Below are positions 17,463-27,745 of a stretch of 64,000 nt of DNA, in pieces. The DNA lies in assembly GCF_008801935.1 (NCBI RefSeq), contig NZ_VZOT01000001.1:496001-560000 (forward strand), in the 5' to 3' direction. The position numbers and the translations under genes are program-made. This stretch comes from Comamonas kerstersii. Lineage in GTDB: Bacteria > Pseudomonadota > Gammaproteobacteria > Burkholderiales > Burkholderiaceae_C. A model generated the notes under the pieces. It ran no database searches. It saw only the letters and a list, made by a program, of their open reading frames with translations, and was not told where the DNA came from. Numbering within the stretch: the first letter of the stretch is position 1; each line of letters opens with the position of its first letter.

Positions 17463-18494
17463 TTATTGCTGCACGGGGCGCTGCTCCAGAAGGGCAACGA
17501 CTTCGTCCGCGTTTTCCACAGAACACACATCCTGAGGCAGATTCAGACCGGCCGCCTTCATGTAGGCAGCGCCACCCTTGGCATCGATCTCCATCATCTG
17601 GCTCATGCACATCTTGCCTTCTTCCACGCACATGTTGAGGATGCGGTCATACAGACCGTCCTGCACGGAAGAGAAGCGTGTCACAGGATTGCGTTCGCTG
17701 GGCTTCACCAGTTCCAGATACTTGGCAGCATCCAGCGCCTGGCCTTCGTCCTTGGCTTTTTGCACCCAGGCGTCAAAGCCTTCGTTGTTCAGACCCAGGA
17801 ACTTGAAAGTCATGCCCGAGAAACCTGCACCGTTGTAGTGCGAGTTCAGACCCTTGTAGGTACCTTCCTTGTTGATCACCGCATTCAGCTGCGTTTCCAT
17901 GCCAGGCATGGTGTAGATCATGCCGGCCAGGTCAGGCACATAGAAGGCCGACATGGTCTTGGAGGCAGTGAGCTTGAAGAGGATAGGACGGTCCACAGGT
18001 GCAGCCAGCTCGTTCACCGTCGCAATACCTTGCTCGGGGTAGAAGAACAGCCACTTCCAGTCCAGCGACACCACCTGAACTTCCAGAGGCTTGACCTCGG
18101 CATTCAGGGGCTGCGTGGCGGAAATACGATCCAGTGGTCGATAAGGGTCCAGCTTGTGAGTGCTGATCCATGTGATCGTGCCCAGCACGATGATGATGAT
18201 CAGAGGAACGCTCCAGATGACCATCTCAAGGGTGGTCGAGTGGTGCCACTCAGGGTCATACTCGGCTTCAGTGTTTGTCTGGCGGTACTTCCAGGCAAAC
18301 AGCAAAGTCAGCAGGATCACAGGAACGATGATGACCAGCATCAACAAAGTGGCAGTCACCACCAAGTCACCTTGCTGGGCAGCGATGTCCCCTGCGGGAT
18401 TAAGCACGACGGCCTTGCTGCAACCCGTAAGAGTTGCCGCCAAAGCTGCCGCAGCGAGCCAGAATGGCCCGCGGGTTTCCGTAGATTTAGGCAT
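17463..18494 (-). CDS. cyoA: Cytochrome o ubiquinol oxidase subunit II, lipoprotein
   Basis: A 343-residue lipoprotein with lipobox LTGC near residue 25, two membrane helices (about 43-70 and 90-110) and a periplasmic cupredoxin domain. The CuA ligands of cytochrome c oxidases are absent: the region reads SHYNGAGFSGMTFKF. The enzyme therefore takes electrons from quinol rather than cytochrome c. The C-terminal COX-aromatic extension (DAWVQKAKDEGQALD onward) is typical of CyoA. The start ATG 18494 gives a proper signal peptide; in-frame sequence to 18752 lies in the promoter region. No strong ribosome site is seen. Confidence 0.95.
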   Translation of the reverse strand: MPKSTETRGPFWLAAAALAATLTGCSKAVVLNPAGDIAAQQGDLVVTATLLMLVIIVPVILLTLLFAWKYRQTNTEAEYDPEWHHSTTLEMVIWSVPLIIIIVLGTITWISTHKLDPYRPLDRISATQPLNAEVKPLEVQVVSLDWKWLFFYPEQGIATVNELAAPVDRPILFKLTASKTMSAFYVPDLAGMIYTMPGMETQLNAVINKEGTYKGLNSHYNGAGFSGMTFKFLGLNNEGFDAWVQKAKDEGQALDAAKYLELVKPSERNPVTRFSSVQDGLYDRILNMCVEEGKMCMSQMMEIDAKGGAAYMKAAGLNLPQDVCSVENADEVVALLEQRPVQQ

Positions 18495-18648
18495 GCTGTA
18501 AACGCGAAAAATGCGCGCTGTTAGGGATAAACGCGGATTACAAAACCCGCCGAATGTACTCCTCCCCAACGACTCCCACCCAAGTCTTTTGATGCAACGC
18601 AGTGCATCGTGATGTTTTTCAGGAATTCCCGGTGGACGAATCAAACTT

Positions 18649-18662
18649 TTGACAACTGTCAA
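18649..18662. promoter_or_regulatory. Crp/Fnr-type box, upstream of cyoA (proximal)
   Basis: TTGAC-aact-GTCAA is a perfect 5+5 inverted repeat with a 4-nt spacer, inside the longer TTTTGACA-ac-TGTCAAAA palindrome. It lies 155 nt before the cyoA start codon. Confidence 0.6.
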
Positions 18663-18713
18663 AACCAACGTAAATCGTTGATTATTCAGGAAATACTGAA
18701 ATAATGAAAAGAC

Positions 18714-18727
18714 TTGACAGATGTCAA
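18714..18727. promoter_or_regulatory. Crp/Fnr-type box, upstream of cyoA (distal)
   Basis: TTGAC-agat-GTCAA is a second inverted repeat with the same arms, 65 nt centre to centre from the first, or about six helical turns. Confidence 0.6.
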
Positions 18728-19004
18728 TCCCCACAGTGTATGCAGACAACACCCGCTGTCAAAAACCCTCGTCATAGCTGCGGTTTTTAGCGTGCCAGAG
18801 TGCTGCCCCCTCGCTCTGGGCGAGCTGAGCACCCCGTTTCCCTGCATGCCCGGCATCGCATGAAAGATGTTTCCAAAACTTCCCGATGCCACCCGCAATC
18901 AAGCAAAGACCGCGCCAGCTTACCCTTAAAACCAGCAGGTCGTGCCAGCCTGCCTAGAATGACCGGCCGCTTTCCTTGTGAGCCTCTTCTACGCGCAGTA
19001 CACC

Positions 19005-22000
19005 ATGACCCAAGGCCTGATTCGCATCCGTGGCGCCCGCCAGCACAACCTGCAAAACGTTGACTTGGACATTCGCACCGGCGAGTTGACCGTGGTCACC
19101 GGGCCGAGCGGCTCGGGCAAGTCGAGCCTGGTGTTCGATACGCTGTTTGCCGAAGGGCAGCGCCGCTACGTCGAAACCTTCAGCGCCTATGCGCGCCAGT
19201 TTCTGGACCGCATGGACAAGCCGGCCGTGGACCGCGTCGAAGGTGTGCCGCCTGCGATTGCCATTGACCAGACCAACCCCGTGCGCAACTCCCGCTCCAC
19301 CGTGGGCACGATGACGGAGCTCAACGACCACTTGAAGCTCCTGTTCGCACGCGCCGCGCGTCTGTATGACAAGGAAACCGGCCTGCCCGTGCAGCACGAC
19401 ACGGTGGAAACCATTTACAGCCAGCTGCAGCAGCGCTGCGCTGAAGCCGGTGACCCACGCATTGCGCTGACCTTCCCCGTGGAAATGCCAGCCAACACCA
19501 CACAGGAAGAGGTGGAGCAGTGGCTGTCGGCCAGCGGCTTTACCAAGATCCAGGCCGAGCGAGAGGTGGAACGCCCGCACGCGGCTGAAGAAATCCCGAG
19601 CAAAGGCAAGAAAGCCAAGGCCACCCCACCCGAAAAAATCAAGGTGCTGGACGTGGTGGCCGACCGCTTCCGCTTCAGCCGCGTGGAACGTGCGCGCGCC
19701 ATTGAAGCCATTGAGGTGGCCCTCAAGCGCGGCTCCGGCCGCATGGTAGTGCACGTCATGCCCGAAGAAGGCGATGCCTATCTATGGAAGTTCTCGCAAG
19801 GCCTGCATTGCCCGGAAAGCAATCTGACCTATACCGAGCCCATGCCCTCGCTGTTCTCGTTCAACTCTGCGGTAGGTGCCTGTGAGGCCTGCCGGGGTTT
19901 TGGCCGCGTGATTGGCGTGGACTGGGGCCTGGTGATTCCGAATGAGAAGCTCACGCTGCGCACGGGTGCCATCAAGCCCATCCAGACGCCGGGCTGGAAA
20001 GAGATTCAGGACGATCTGATGCGCCATGCTGAGGCCGAAGGCATTCCGCGCGACATCGCCTGGAACAAGCTCACCGCCGAGCAAAAGCACTGGGTGATCG
20101 AAGGCTCGCCCTTGTGGAAAGGCCAGTGGAACAAGCAGTGGTACGGCATTCGCCGCTTCTTTGAATACCTGGAAACCAAGACCTACAAGATGCACATCCG
20201 TGTGCTGCTGTCCAAATACCGCAGCTACACGGAATGCCCCACCTGCTCCGGCGCACGCCTAAAGACCGAAAGCCTGCTCTGGCGCATCGGCAGCAAGGCG
20301 CAAGCCGACGCCGTGCTGCCACCCGCACAGCGCTTTATGCCTAATGGCGTCAGCTGGAACCGTGAACAGCTGGAAGCCCTGCCCGGCCTGTGCCTGCATG
20401 ACCTGATGCGTCTGCCCATCACGCGGCTGCGCAGCTTTTTTGACAGCTTGAATCTGGCCAATGCCACGGGTCTGCCCGAAGGGGAATACCAGGCGCTGAA
20501 ACTGCTGAACGAAGAAATCGGCACCCGCCTGAAATACCTGGTGGACGTAGGCATTGGCTACCTCACGCTGGACCGCCAGAGCCGCACACTTTCGGGCGGC
20601 GAGGTGCAGCGCATCAACCTGACCACGGCACTGGGCACATCGCTGGTCAACACCTTGTTTGTGCTGGATGAACCCAGCATTGGCCTGCACCCGCGCGACA
20701 TGGAGCGCATCACCCAGGCCATGCACCGCCTGCGTGATGCAGGCAACACGCTGGTCGTCGTCGAACACGACCCGGCCGTCATGTTTGCGGCCGACCGCAT
20801 GATCGACATGGGCCCCGGCCCCGGCGCACGCGGCGGCCAGATTGTGTTTGACGGCACACCCGAAGCACTCAAGCGTGCCGATACGCTGACGGGGGCTTAT
20901 CTGGGCGGCCGCAAGCAGGTGGGCTTTGGCCTCAAGCGCATGGTCACCGACAGCACGCCGCGCCTGATTCTGGAAGGCGCGCGCGAGCACAACCTGCAAA
21001 ACCTCAACGTGGACTTTCCGCTGCAGCGCCTGGTCACCGTGACGGGGGTGTCTGGCTCGGGCAAGTCTTCGCTGATTCAAGACATCCTCGCGCCCGCCCT
21101 GCTGCGCCACTTTGGCAAGCCCACGGACAGCCCCGGCGCGCACGACCGCCTGCTGGGTGCCGACCACCTGGCCGATGTGGTGTTTGTGGACCAGTCGCCC
21201 ATTGGCAAGACTGCGCGCTCCAACCCGGTGAGTTACGTAGGAGCGTGGGACAGCATCCGCGAGCTGTTTGCGCTGGCCCCGCTGTCAGCCCAGCGTGGCT
21301 ACACGGCCAGCAAATTCAGCTTTAACAGCGGCGATGGCCGCTGCCCCACCTGCGGCGGCTCAGGCTTTGAGCATGTGGAGATGCAGTTCCTCTCTGACGT
21401 GTATCTGCGCTGCCCTGACTGCAACGGCAGCCGCTACCGCGCCGAGATTCTGGAAGTCACGATCGAGCGCGGCGGCCGAGTCCTGAATGTGGCCGATGTG
21501 CTGGAGCTGACCGTGGCCGAAGCCGCGCTGCTGTTTGCGCAGGATGCAGACGTGATCCGTGCCCTGCAGCCCATCGTGGACGTGGGCCTGGAGTACGTGA
21601 AGCTGGGCCAGCCCGTGCCCACGCTGTCCGGCGGTGAAGCCCAGCGCTTGAAGCTGGCAGGCTTCCTCGCCGAAGCGGCCAAAACCACCTCCAAGTCCAA
21701 ACAGAAGATTGCGCGCAAGGGCACGCTGTTCCTGTTCGACGAGCCCACCACCGGCCTGCACTTTGAAGACATTGCCAAGCTCATGCGCGCACTGCGCAAA
21801 CTGCTGGAAGCGGGCCACAGCCTGATCGTGATTGAGCACAACCTCGACGTGATCCGTGCCAGCGACTGGCTGATTGACCTCGGCCCCGAAGGCGGTGACG
21901 GTGGCGGCCAGATCGTGGCCCAAGGTACGCCCGAAGAAGTGCGCCAGGTCCAAGGTTCACACACGGCGCAAGCCCTGCGCGAGTACGACCTCGCCATGGG

Positions 22001-24923
22001 CGTGGGCGGCCAGCTGGTCGAAGAAGTAGCCCCCATGCTCTACAAAAAAGAGCTGTCAGTACCCACCAGACAAGCGCTAGAGGCCAAAAATGCTATTGAA
22101 ATTGTCAATGCTCGTGAGCACAACTTGAAAGGCCTGAGCGTGGACATTCCACGCGGCAAGTTCAATGTGGTGACGGGGGTGTCCGGCTCGGGCAAGTCCA
22201 CACTGGCGTTTGACATTCTGTTCAACGAAGGCCAGCGCCGTTATCTCGAATCGCTCAATGCCTATGCGCGCTCCATCGTGCAGCCTGCGGGCCGTCCGGA
22301 GGTGGATGCGGTCTGGGGCATTCCGCCCACTGTGGCGATCGAGCAGCGCCTCTCACGCGGCGGGCGCAAATCCACCGTGGGCACGACCACCGAGGTCTGG
22401 CACTTTCTGCGCCTGCTCTATGTCAAGCTGGGCACGCAGCACTGCGTGCACGATGGCGCAGCCGTAGAACCGCAAACACCCGAGCGCATCGCCGCCCAGC
22501 TGCTGAGCCAGTTCAAGGGCCAGCATATCGGCCTGCTGGCCCCACTGGTGGTGCACCGCAAGGGCGTGTACACCGAGCTGGCCGACTGGGCACGTCCCAA
22601 GGGCTATACGCATTTGCGCGTGGACGGAGCTTTCCTGCCGACCACAGGCTTCCCGCGCCTCGATCGTTTCAAAGAGCACACCATCGAGCTGCCCGTAGCC
22701 AGCGTGAAGGTCACGGCCGCCAACGAAAAAGAACTGCGCGCGCAGCTCGCCAAAACGCTGGAAATTGGTAAGGGCGTGGTGCATGTGCTCTCGGGCATTG
22801 AGGACCTGGAAGCTGCGATTGCTGCGCCCGAGCAGGGCAAGGGCGTGGGCACGCTACAGGTGTTCTCCACCCAGCGTGCCTGCCCCATCTGTGCGACCAG
22901 CTACCCGGAACTGGAACCCAGCCTGTTCAGCTACAACAGCAAGCACGGCTGGTGCCCCGACTGCGTGGGCACGGGCGTGAAGCTGAACAAAGACCAGCGC
23001 AAGGTCTATGACGACAGCACACTGGCAGAAGACAACCGGGGCCGCGAGCTGACGTTGACGGCGAATGAGGTCGAAGACCTCGAAGAATGCACTTGCCCAA
23101 CCTGCGAAGGCACCCGCCTGAACGCCCGCGCCCGTGCGGTGCAGTTCCACGGTAAGGCAATTACCGAGCTGGCGCAGATGTCCGTGAGTGCACTGCGCGA
23201 ATGGTTCCAACAGCTGTCCACCACAGGCCGTGAAACTGATATTGCACGCGACCTGATTCCGGAAATTCTGGGTCGTCTGGAGTTCCTCGAAGAAGTCGGC
23301 CTGAACTACCTGACGCTGGACCGTGGCGCGCCCACACTCTCGGGTGGTGAGGCCCAGCGCATTCGTCTGGCCGCACAGCTGGGCAGCAATCTGCAAGGCG
23401 TGTGCTATGTGCTGGACGAACCCACGATTGGCCTGCACGCACGCGACAACCACATTCTGCTCAACGCCTTGCACAAGCTCGGCGACAAGGGCAATACGCT
23501 GGTGGTGGTGGAGCATGACGAAGACACCATTCGCCGTGCCGACCATGTGATCGATATCGGCCCCAGCGCAGGCAAGCGCGGCGGCACCCTGGTGGCCCAG
23601 GGCAAGCCCGAGGACATCATGGCGGCCGAAGACTCGCAAACCGGCCGCTACCTGCTGCACGCCATGCGCCACCCTTACCAGCCACGCCGCCCAGTACATG
23701 GCGTAGCCGATGCCGCAGACCTTCCCGCCGAGGAAGCACCCAAGCCCAAAAAACGCACGAAAAAGCAGATCGCTGCCGATGCAGCCGCTGCCTTGGCGGC
23801 AGACAGCGCCGCGCTGAATGCGGAGCTGCAGCTAGCAGCCAGCAAGGCCACTGGCCCGCTGCACTGGCTGGTGGTCAATGGTGCGAACCTGCACAACCTG
23901 CAGGACGTCGAAGCCAGCGTGCCGCTTAAACGTCTGGTGGCGATTACGGGCGTTTCCGGCTCCGGCAAATCCACGCTGGCACGCGATGTCCTGCTCACCA
24001 ATGTGGCCAACCTCGTAGGTCAGCGCAGCACCAAGGCGGGGCGCGAAGCCATGGAAGCAGGCAACACGCCGGCCCTCGTCGGCTGTGAAGCAGTCTGGGG
24101 CACGGAAGCGATTGACCGCGTGCTGGAAGTGGACCAGACGCCGATTGGCAAAACGCCGCGCTCCTGCCCTGCCACCTATATCGGCTTCTGGGACACCATC
24201 CGCAAGCTGTTTGCCGACACTTTGGAGGCCAAGGCCCGTGGTTACGGCGCTGGTCGCTTCAGTTTCAATACTGGCGAAGGCCGCTGCCCCGCCTGCGAAG
24301 GCCAGGGCATGCGTACCATCGAGATGAGCTTTCTGCCCGATGTGAAAGTGCCTTGCGAAACCTGCCACGGCGCGCGCTTTAACCCCGAAACGCTGGCCGT
24401 GACCTGGCGCGGCAAAAGCATTGGCGATGTGCTGAACATGGAAGTGGATGAGGCCGTGGAGTTCTTTGCCTCCATGCCCAGCATTGCCCACCCACTGCAG
24501 CTGCTCAAAGATGTGGGCTTGGGCTATCTCACGCTGGGCCAGCCCTCACCCACGCTGTCAGGCGGCGAAGCCCAGCGCATCAAGCTGGTGACCGAACTGA
24601 CCAAGGTACGCGACGACATCACCAAGCGCGGCAACAAGACGCCGCACACGCTGTATGTGCTGGACGAGCCCACCGTGGGCCTGCACATGGCCGATGTGGA
24701 CAAGCTCATCCGCGTGCTGCACCGCCTGGTGGATGGCGGCCACAGCGTAATCGTGATCGAGCACGACCTCGATGTGATTGCCGAGGCCGACTGGATCATT
24801 GATCTGGGCCCCGAAGGCGGAACGGGTGGTGGACGCATCGTCGCAGCCGGTACACCCGAAGAAGTGGTGGCGCTGGGTACGCACACGGGGCAAGCCATCG
24901 CCCCCGTGCTGGCACGCCAGTAA
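19005..24923 (+). CDS. uvrA: Double-length excinuclease UvrA (tandem fusion)
   Basis: The protein of about 1972 residues consists of two complete UvrA units in one chain; ordinary UvrA is about 940 residues. Four Walker A motifs ([11 protein letters not shown], two further [11 protein letters not shown] copies in the first seam and second unit, and a fourth before residue 1650), four signatures ([42 protein letters not shown]) and four Walker B sites ([36 protein letters not shown]) are intact. Both classes of zinc module are retained in each unit (for example [10 protein letters not shown]...[10 protein letters not shown] and [10 protein letters not shown]...[10 protein letters not shown]). 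The halves are clearly diverged, so this is not an assembly artefact. The second unit begins near residue 1030 ([13 protein letters not shown]), right after an AGCGCTTG repeat that is translated in frame. ATG 19005 is preferred over GTG 18978, because similarity starts there. It recognises DNA damage in nucleotide excision repair. Confidence 0.95.
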   Translation: MTQGLIRIRGARQHNLQNVDLDIRTGELTVVTGPSGSGKSSLVFDTLFAEGQRRYVETFSAYARQFLDRMDKPAVDRVEGVPPAIAIDQTNPVRNSRSTVGTMTELNDHLKLLFARAARLYDKETGLPVQHDTVETIYSQLQQRCAEAGDPRIALTFPVEMPANTTQEEVEQWLSASGFTKIQAEREVERPHAAEEIPSKGKKAKATPPEKIKVLDVVADRFRFSRVERARAIEAIEVALKRGSGRMVVHVMPEEGDAYLWKFSQGLHCPESNLTYTEPMPSLFSFNSAVGACEACRGFGRVIGVDWGLVIPNEKLTLRTGAIKPIQTPGWKEIQDDLMRHAEAEGIPRDIAWNKLTAEQKHWVIEGSPLWKGQWNKQWYGIRRFFEYLETKTYKMHIRVLLSKYRSYTECPTCSGARLKTESLLWRIGSKAQADAVLPPAQRFMPNGVSWNREQLEALPGLCLHDLMRLPITRLRSFFDSLNLANATGLPEGEYQALKLLNEEIGTRLKYLVDVGIGYLTLDRQSRTLSGGEVQRINLTTALGTSLVNTLFVLDEPSIGLHPRDMERITQAMHRLRDAGNTLVVVEHDPAVMFAADRMIDMGPGPGARGGQIVFDGTPEALKRADTLTGAYLGGRKQVGFGLKRMVTDSTPRLILEGAREHNLQNLNVDFPLQRLVTVTGVSGSGKSSLIQDILAPALLRHFGKPTDSPGAHDRLLGADHLADVVFVDQSPIGKTARSNPVSYVGAWDSIRELFALAPLSAQRGYTASKFSFNSGDGRCPTCGGSGFEHVEMQFLSDVYLRCPDCNGSRYRAEILEVTIERGGRVLNVADVLELTVAEAALLFAQDADVIRALQPIVDVGLEYVKLGQPVPTLSGGEAQRLKLAGFLAEAAKTTSKSKQKIARKGTLFLFDEPTTGLHFEDIAKLMRALRKLLEAGHSLIVIEHNLDVIRASDWLIDLGPEGGDGGGQIVAQGTPEEVRQVQGSHTAQALREYDLAMGVGGQLVEEVAPMLYKKELSVPTRQALEAKNAIEIVNAREHNLKGLSVDIPRGKFNVVTGVSGSGKSTLAFDILFNEGQRRYLESLNAYARSIVQPAGRPEVDAVWGIPPTVAIEQRLSRGGRKSTVGTTTEVWHFLRLLYVKLGTQHCVHDGAAVEPQTPERIAAQLLSQFKGQHIGLLAPLVVHRKGVYTELADWARPKGYTHLRVDGAFLPTTGFPRLDRFKEHTIELPVASVKVTAANEKELRAQLAKTLEIGKGVVHVLSGIEDLEAAIAAPEQGKGVGTLQVFSTQRACPICATSYPELEPSLFSYNSKHGWCPDCVGTGVKLNKDQRKVYDDSTLAEDNRGRELTLTANEVEDLEECTCPTCEGTRLNARARAVQFHGKAITELAQMSVSALREWFQQLSTTGRETDIARDLIPEILGRLEFLEEVGLNYLTLDRGAPTLSGGEAQRIRLAAQLGSNLQGVCYVLDEPTIGLHARDNHILLNALHKLGDKGNTLVVVEHDEDTIRRADHVIDIGPSAGKRGGTLVAQGKPEDIMAAEDSQTGRYLLHAMRHPYQPRRPVHGVADAADLPAEEAPKPKKRTKKQIAADAAAALAADSAALNAELQLAASKATGPLHWLVVNGANLHNLQDVEASVPLKRLVAITGVSGSGKSTLARDVLLTNVANLVGQRSTKAGREAMEAGNTPALVGCEAVWGTEAIDRVLEVDQTPIGKTPRSCPATYIGFWDTIRKLFADTLEAKARGYGAGRFSFNTGEGRCPACEGQGMRTIEMSFLPDVKVPCETCHGARFNPETLAVTWRGKSIGDVLNMEVDEAVEFFASMPSIAHPLQLLKDVGLGYLTLGQPSPTLSGGEAQRIKLVTELTKVRDDITKRGNKTPHTLYVLDEPTVGLHMADVDKLIRVLHRLVDGGHSVIVIEHDLDVIAEADWIIDLGPEGGTGGGRIVAAGTPEEVVALGTHTGQAIAPVLARQ
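22049..22100. repeat. Dispersed AGCGCTTG palindrome, copy 6, inside uvrA at the fusion seam
   Basis: The text agagctgtcagtaccc...agacaagcgctagaggccaaaaatgctatt matches the outer parts of intergenic copies, such as gcgctagagaccaaaat at ybeY. Here it is coding, giving the linker [16 protein letters not shown] just before the second UvrA unit. Confidence 0.7.
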
Positions 24924-25080
24924 GCAGACGGCTGGCTGCTCAGGCAGCCAGCACTGCAACCACGCCTCGGTCAATGCCGTAGCCGGGCTGCATGCCACCT
25001 TGGCTTTCCATGTGGTGCGCCAGCCGCAGCCATACTCTGCCGGATTGTGCAGTCTGGCCAAGGCGCAGACACTGCAGGGC

Positions 25081-25497
25081 ATGCACCAACACATATCTAC
25101 GACACACGAGGGGGCCGCACAAGGCGGCGTGCGCTGGCTGCTGCGTGCAGAGAGCTTGGCCCTGCTGCTTATCAGCGGTGCGGCCTATGCCCACTGGGGC
25201 AGCCTGGGCTGGGGCTGGTTTGCTGCGCTGTTTCTGATGCCAGATATTGCCTTCATCGGCTACGCCACCGGGGCACGTACAGGAGCACTTTGCTACAACG
25301 CCACACACGCCACTTTAGGCCCCGCGGCTTTGCTGACATTTGCTCTGTTTCAGGGCCATGCACTGTGTCTGTCGCTGGCGCTGATCTGGCTGGCCCACAT
25401 TGGCTTTGACCGTGCACTGGGCTACGGCCTCAAATACACCCAGGGCTTTGGCTGGACGCATCTGGGCCGTATCGGCAAGCAGAACATGGGCAATTAG
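25081..25497 (+). CDS. DUF4260-type small membrane protein
   Basis: The 138-residue protein has four hydrophobic helices and the text FLMPDIAFIGYATGARTGALCYN, with a conserved HATLGPA that I associate with DUF4260. There is no known function. Start ATG 25081 is the last plausible start before the family region. The gene follows uvrA by 157 nt, and that gap shows nothing recognisable. Confidence 0.75.
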   Translation: MHQHISTTHEGAAQGGVRWLLRAESLALLLISGAAYAHWGSLGWGWFAALFLMPDIAFIGYATGARTGALCYNATHATLGPAALLTFALFQGHALCLSLALIWLAHIGFDRALGYGLKYTQGFGWTHLGRIGKQNMGN

Positions 25498-25498
25498 A

Positions 25499-25616
25499 GC
25501 CGGCAACACGACCCAGCAAACCACAGGTTTGCGCTTGAGACGAGGCGCGAAGCCGCAGGCAGTACAACTCGTACGACAAGGCTTCGCAACGACGTATCAA
25601 GGGTAGTGTTGGCGGG
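25499..25616. repeat. Palindromic intergenic element (second repeat family, copy A)
   Basis: The outer arms, ccggcaacacgaccc and gggtagtgttggcgg, are near-perfect inverted repeats. Nested inside is an 8-bp perfect stem, GCGAAGCC (25547-25554) and GGCTTCGC (25580-25587), around gcaggcagtacaactcgtacgacaa. It fills the gap between two convergent genes and could act as a bidirectional terminator or a mobile REP-like unit. Confidence 0.65.
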
Positions 25617-25618
25617 GC

Positions 25619-26407
25619 TTAAGGCGTCAGCCCACCTTTGGACAGCGTGACCTGCAACGCCTCCAGGTTCTGCGGCGTCACATGGATCACGCCCTTTCCA
25701 GGCACATCAATTTCCGAAATCATGAACAGGGCCAGTGCCGTCACAAATGGCACGACCAGCAGCCAGGCCTGGCTGCCTGCGCGCATGTGGTAGCCAATCA
25801 GGAAGTTGGAACACACACCAAACACAATCAGGATCAGCCACGCGGCCAGCGGAATCTGGTTGCGCCAGCTGGCCATGGTCTGCTGCTGGCTGATGTAGAG
25901 CTGGTTGCAGGCCTCTACCAGCGACATGGATACGGGGTTCGGCGCCTGTTTGGCCACGCCACTGACGAAGTTCCACATCTTGGTCTGCAGCTGAATGGAC
26001 TGCATGCGCAGCGCTGCACGCTCCGTATCGGAGGGTGCCTGATAGAACGCGATGCGTGAGGCCAGGTACTTGTCGAGTATGGCCTCGGCCTGTGCCTGCG
26101 CTTCTGTAGTGGGCAGCAAGGTGGTGCGCTGGAAGGCATTGGCCAGCGCCATGGCTTCATGCTCTTCGGCACTCACACGTGTGTTGTAGCCACTGATGGC
26201 AAACGACAGCAGAAAACCAATCAGCAGACCAAACAGCGACAGCGTCGCCCCCAGCACAATCTTGATGCCTTCATCCTTGGCAGGATTCTGTTTGCGCTGC
26301 TGACGCCCGATCACACTCCCCACCCACGATGACAGGGCCAGCACCACAAAAATGGCCAGCAGCATCTTCAAGGATTCAGCATCCACCAAGGCAAGCAATT
26401 CAGACAT
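25619..26407 (-). CDS. DUF4239-like integral membrane protein
   Basis: A 262-residue protein with two N-terminal membrane helices (residues about 8-28 and 50-75), a soluble helical middle and two C-terminal helices (about 183-205 and 212-232). The layout, with the segment GFLLSFAISGYNTRVSAEEHEAMALANAFQR, matches DUF4239/bestrophin-like proteins of unknown function. The start at ATG 26407 puts the first helix close to the N-terminus; an extension to 26458 is less likely. Confidence 0.75.
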   Translation of the reverse strand: MSELLALVDAESLKMLLAIFVVLALSSWVGSVIGRQQRKQNPAKDEGIKIVLGATLSLFGLLIGFLLSFAISGYNTRVSAEEHEAMALANAFQRTTLLPTTEAQAQAEAILDKYLASRIAFYQAPSDTERAALRMQSIQLQTKMWNFVSGVAKQAPNPVSMSLVEACNQLYISQQQTMASWRNQIPLAAWLILIVFGVCSNFLIGYHMRAGSQAWLLVVPFVTALALFMISEIDVPGKGVIHVTPQNLEALQVTLSKGGLTP

Positions 26408-26620
26408 ACAGGGCATCCGGTCAAAAACTGCCGCGATTCTAGGCAAGCACTGCTGCATTTTTTGCAGTCATGGCGCACAAGTGACAGCAACCAAGGGATT
26501 CCCCCCAATCCCTGCACATGCTTCTTCTCTACATTGAAAATGTCGCCTATCAAAAATATGGCGACATTCAGGGAGCGGCAGCATCCACTGCCTTGCAAAG
26601 ACAACAACGGAGACAAGCAC

Positions 26621-27601
26621 ATGGCATCCACTACCCGCCGTACAGCACTGGCCGCTGCACTGGCCATCACCGCGCTGGCCGCCACAGGTCACAGCATGGC
26701 CCAGGACGGCAGCAACTGGCCCACCAAACCCATCAAGCTCACCGTGCCTTACACCCCCGGCGGTTCTACCGACATCGTCAGCCGCACCGTGTTTGAAGCT
26801 GTCGGCAAACGCCTGGGCCAGCCCGTGGTGATCGAAAACAAGCCCGGCGCCAACAGCACCATTGGCGTTTCGCAGACCGCACGCTCCCCGGCTGATGGCT
26901 ACCACTTTGTCAGCGTCCTGGCTGCCTATACCGTGAACATGTCGCTGTACAAAAAGCTGCCCTACAAGGCCAGCGACTTTGTGGCTGTGAGCCATGTGGC
27001 GGATCTGCCCATGTTCCTGTTCACCTCGAACAAGCTGCCCGTCAGCAATGCCAGAGAACTGGCCGAGTACGGCAAGCAAAATCCGCTGAACTATGCCTCC
27101 AGCGGCACAGGTGCCAGCGCCCACATGATCGGCGCACGCTGGGCACAGGAGAACGGCCTGAATGCCCAACATGTGCCCTATAACGGCAGTGCGCCCATCC
27201 TGTCTGACCTGATGTCTGGTCAGGTCGACATGCTGTTTGACCCAGCCCTGGTGCCCATGCCGCATGCCAAGAACGGCAAGATCAAGGTACTGGCCGTGGC
27301 CTCCAAGCAGCGTTGGCCCGGCGAGCCCGACATCCCCACCATGGAAGAGTCCGGCTTTCCCGGATTTGTGATGAATTCCTGGGTGGGTGTACTTGCCCCC
27401 CAAGGCACGCCTCAGCCTATCGTGGACAAGCTCTCACAAGCCATTGCAGAGGCCGTCGCTTCCCCCGAAGTCAAGAGCAAGCTGACACAGCTTGGCTTTG
27501 CAGCCGTGGGCAGCAGCCCGGCCGAATTCCAGCAGCTGATCGACCAAGACACCGCCATGTACAAGGGCGTGATCGACAAGGCCCAGGTCAGCATCGACTA
27601 A
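26621..27601 (+). CDS. Bug-family periplasmic solute-binding protein
   Basis: The 326-residue protein has a signal peptide (MASTTRRTALAAALAITALA...ATGHSMAQ) and a TctC/Bug-type binding fold, seen from WPTKPIKLTVPYTPGGSTDIVSR, VIENKPGANSTIG and the C-terminal KLTQLGFAAVGSSPAEF. Bug proteins bind small carboxylates and are greatly expanded in Comamonadaceae and Bordetella. The transport partners TctA and TctB are not nearby, which is the usual state for orphan Bugs. The ATG 26621 start is preceded by CGGAGA. Confidence 0.9.
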   Translation: MASTTRRTALAAALAITALAATGHSMAQDGSNWPTKPIKLTVPYTPGGSTDIVSRTVFEAVGKRLGQPVVIENKPGANSTIGVSQTARSPADGYHFVSVLAAYTVNMSLYKKLPYKASDFVAVSHVADLPMFLFTSNKLPVSNARELAEYGKQNPLNYASSGTGASAHMIGARWAQENGLNAQHVPYNGSAPILSDLMSGQVDMLFDPALVPMPHAKNGKIKVLAVASKQRWPGEPDIPTMEESGFPGFVMNSWVGVLAPQGTPQPIVDKLSQAIAEAVASPEVKSKLTQLGFAAVGSSPAEFQQLIDQDTAMYKGVIDKAQVSID

Positions 27602-27623
27602 ATAGTCGCTCTCCAATACGGCC

Positions 27624-27660
27624 AAGGCCTGCATGCGCGCGCGTGCAGGCCTTTGAATTT
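27624..27660 (+). terminator. Probable terminator after the Bug gene
   Basis: AAGGCCTGCA / TGCAGGCCTT makes a 10-bp stem around a GC-rich loop. The T-run after it is short (TTTGAATTT), so termination may be partial. Confidence 0.55.
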
Positions 27661-27745
27661 CATAGCTGGTAACGCTTGCGACTCAAGGCTTTCAGATATT
27701 TTTCTATTGAAAAGCAAGCAATTACAAGCGCTAAAAGCTCTTATT
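27661..27745. repeat. Dispersed AGCGCTTG palindrome, copy 7 (long form)
   Basis: The text catagctggtaacgcttg opens the element and caagcgctaaaagctctt closes it 60 nt later, giving a longer loop than other copies. It lies in the gap between two convergent genes. Confidence 0.6.

Larger units (their letters stand above)
18495..19004. other. 510-nt divergent regulatory region between cyoA and uvrA
   Basis: This gene-free stretch separates the leftward cyo operon from rightward uvrA. Its middle is AT-rich (18640-18730) and holds two Fnr/Crp-type inverted repeats, with a further half-site tgtcaaaa near 18758. I see no RNA gene and no clear SOS (LexA) box close to uvrA. Confidence 0.6.

Noticed and set aside
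19005-24923. Double-length uvrA as an assembly duplication
   Set aside because: The two halves differ throughout at protein and DNA level, so a misassembled repeat cannot explain them.
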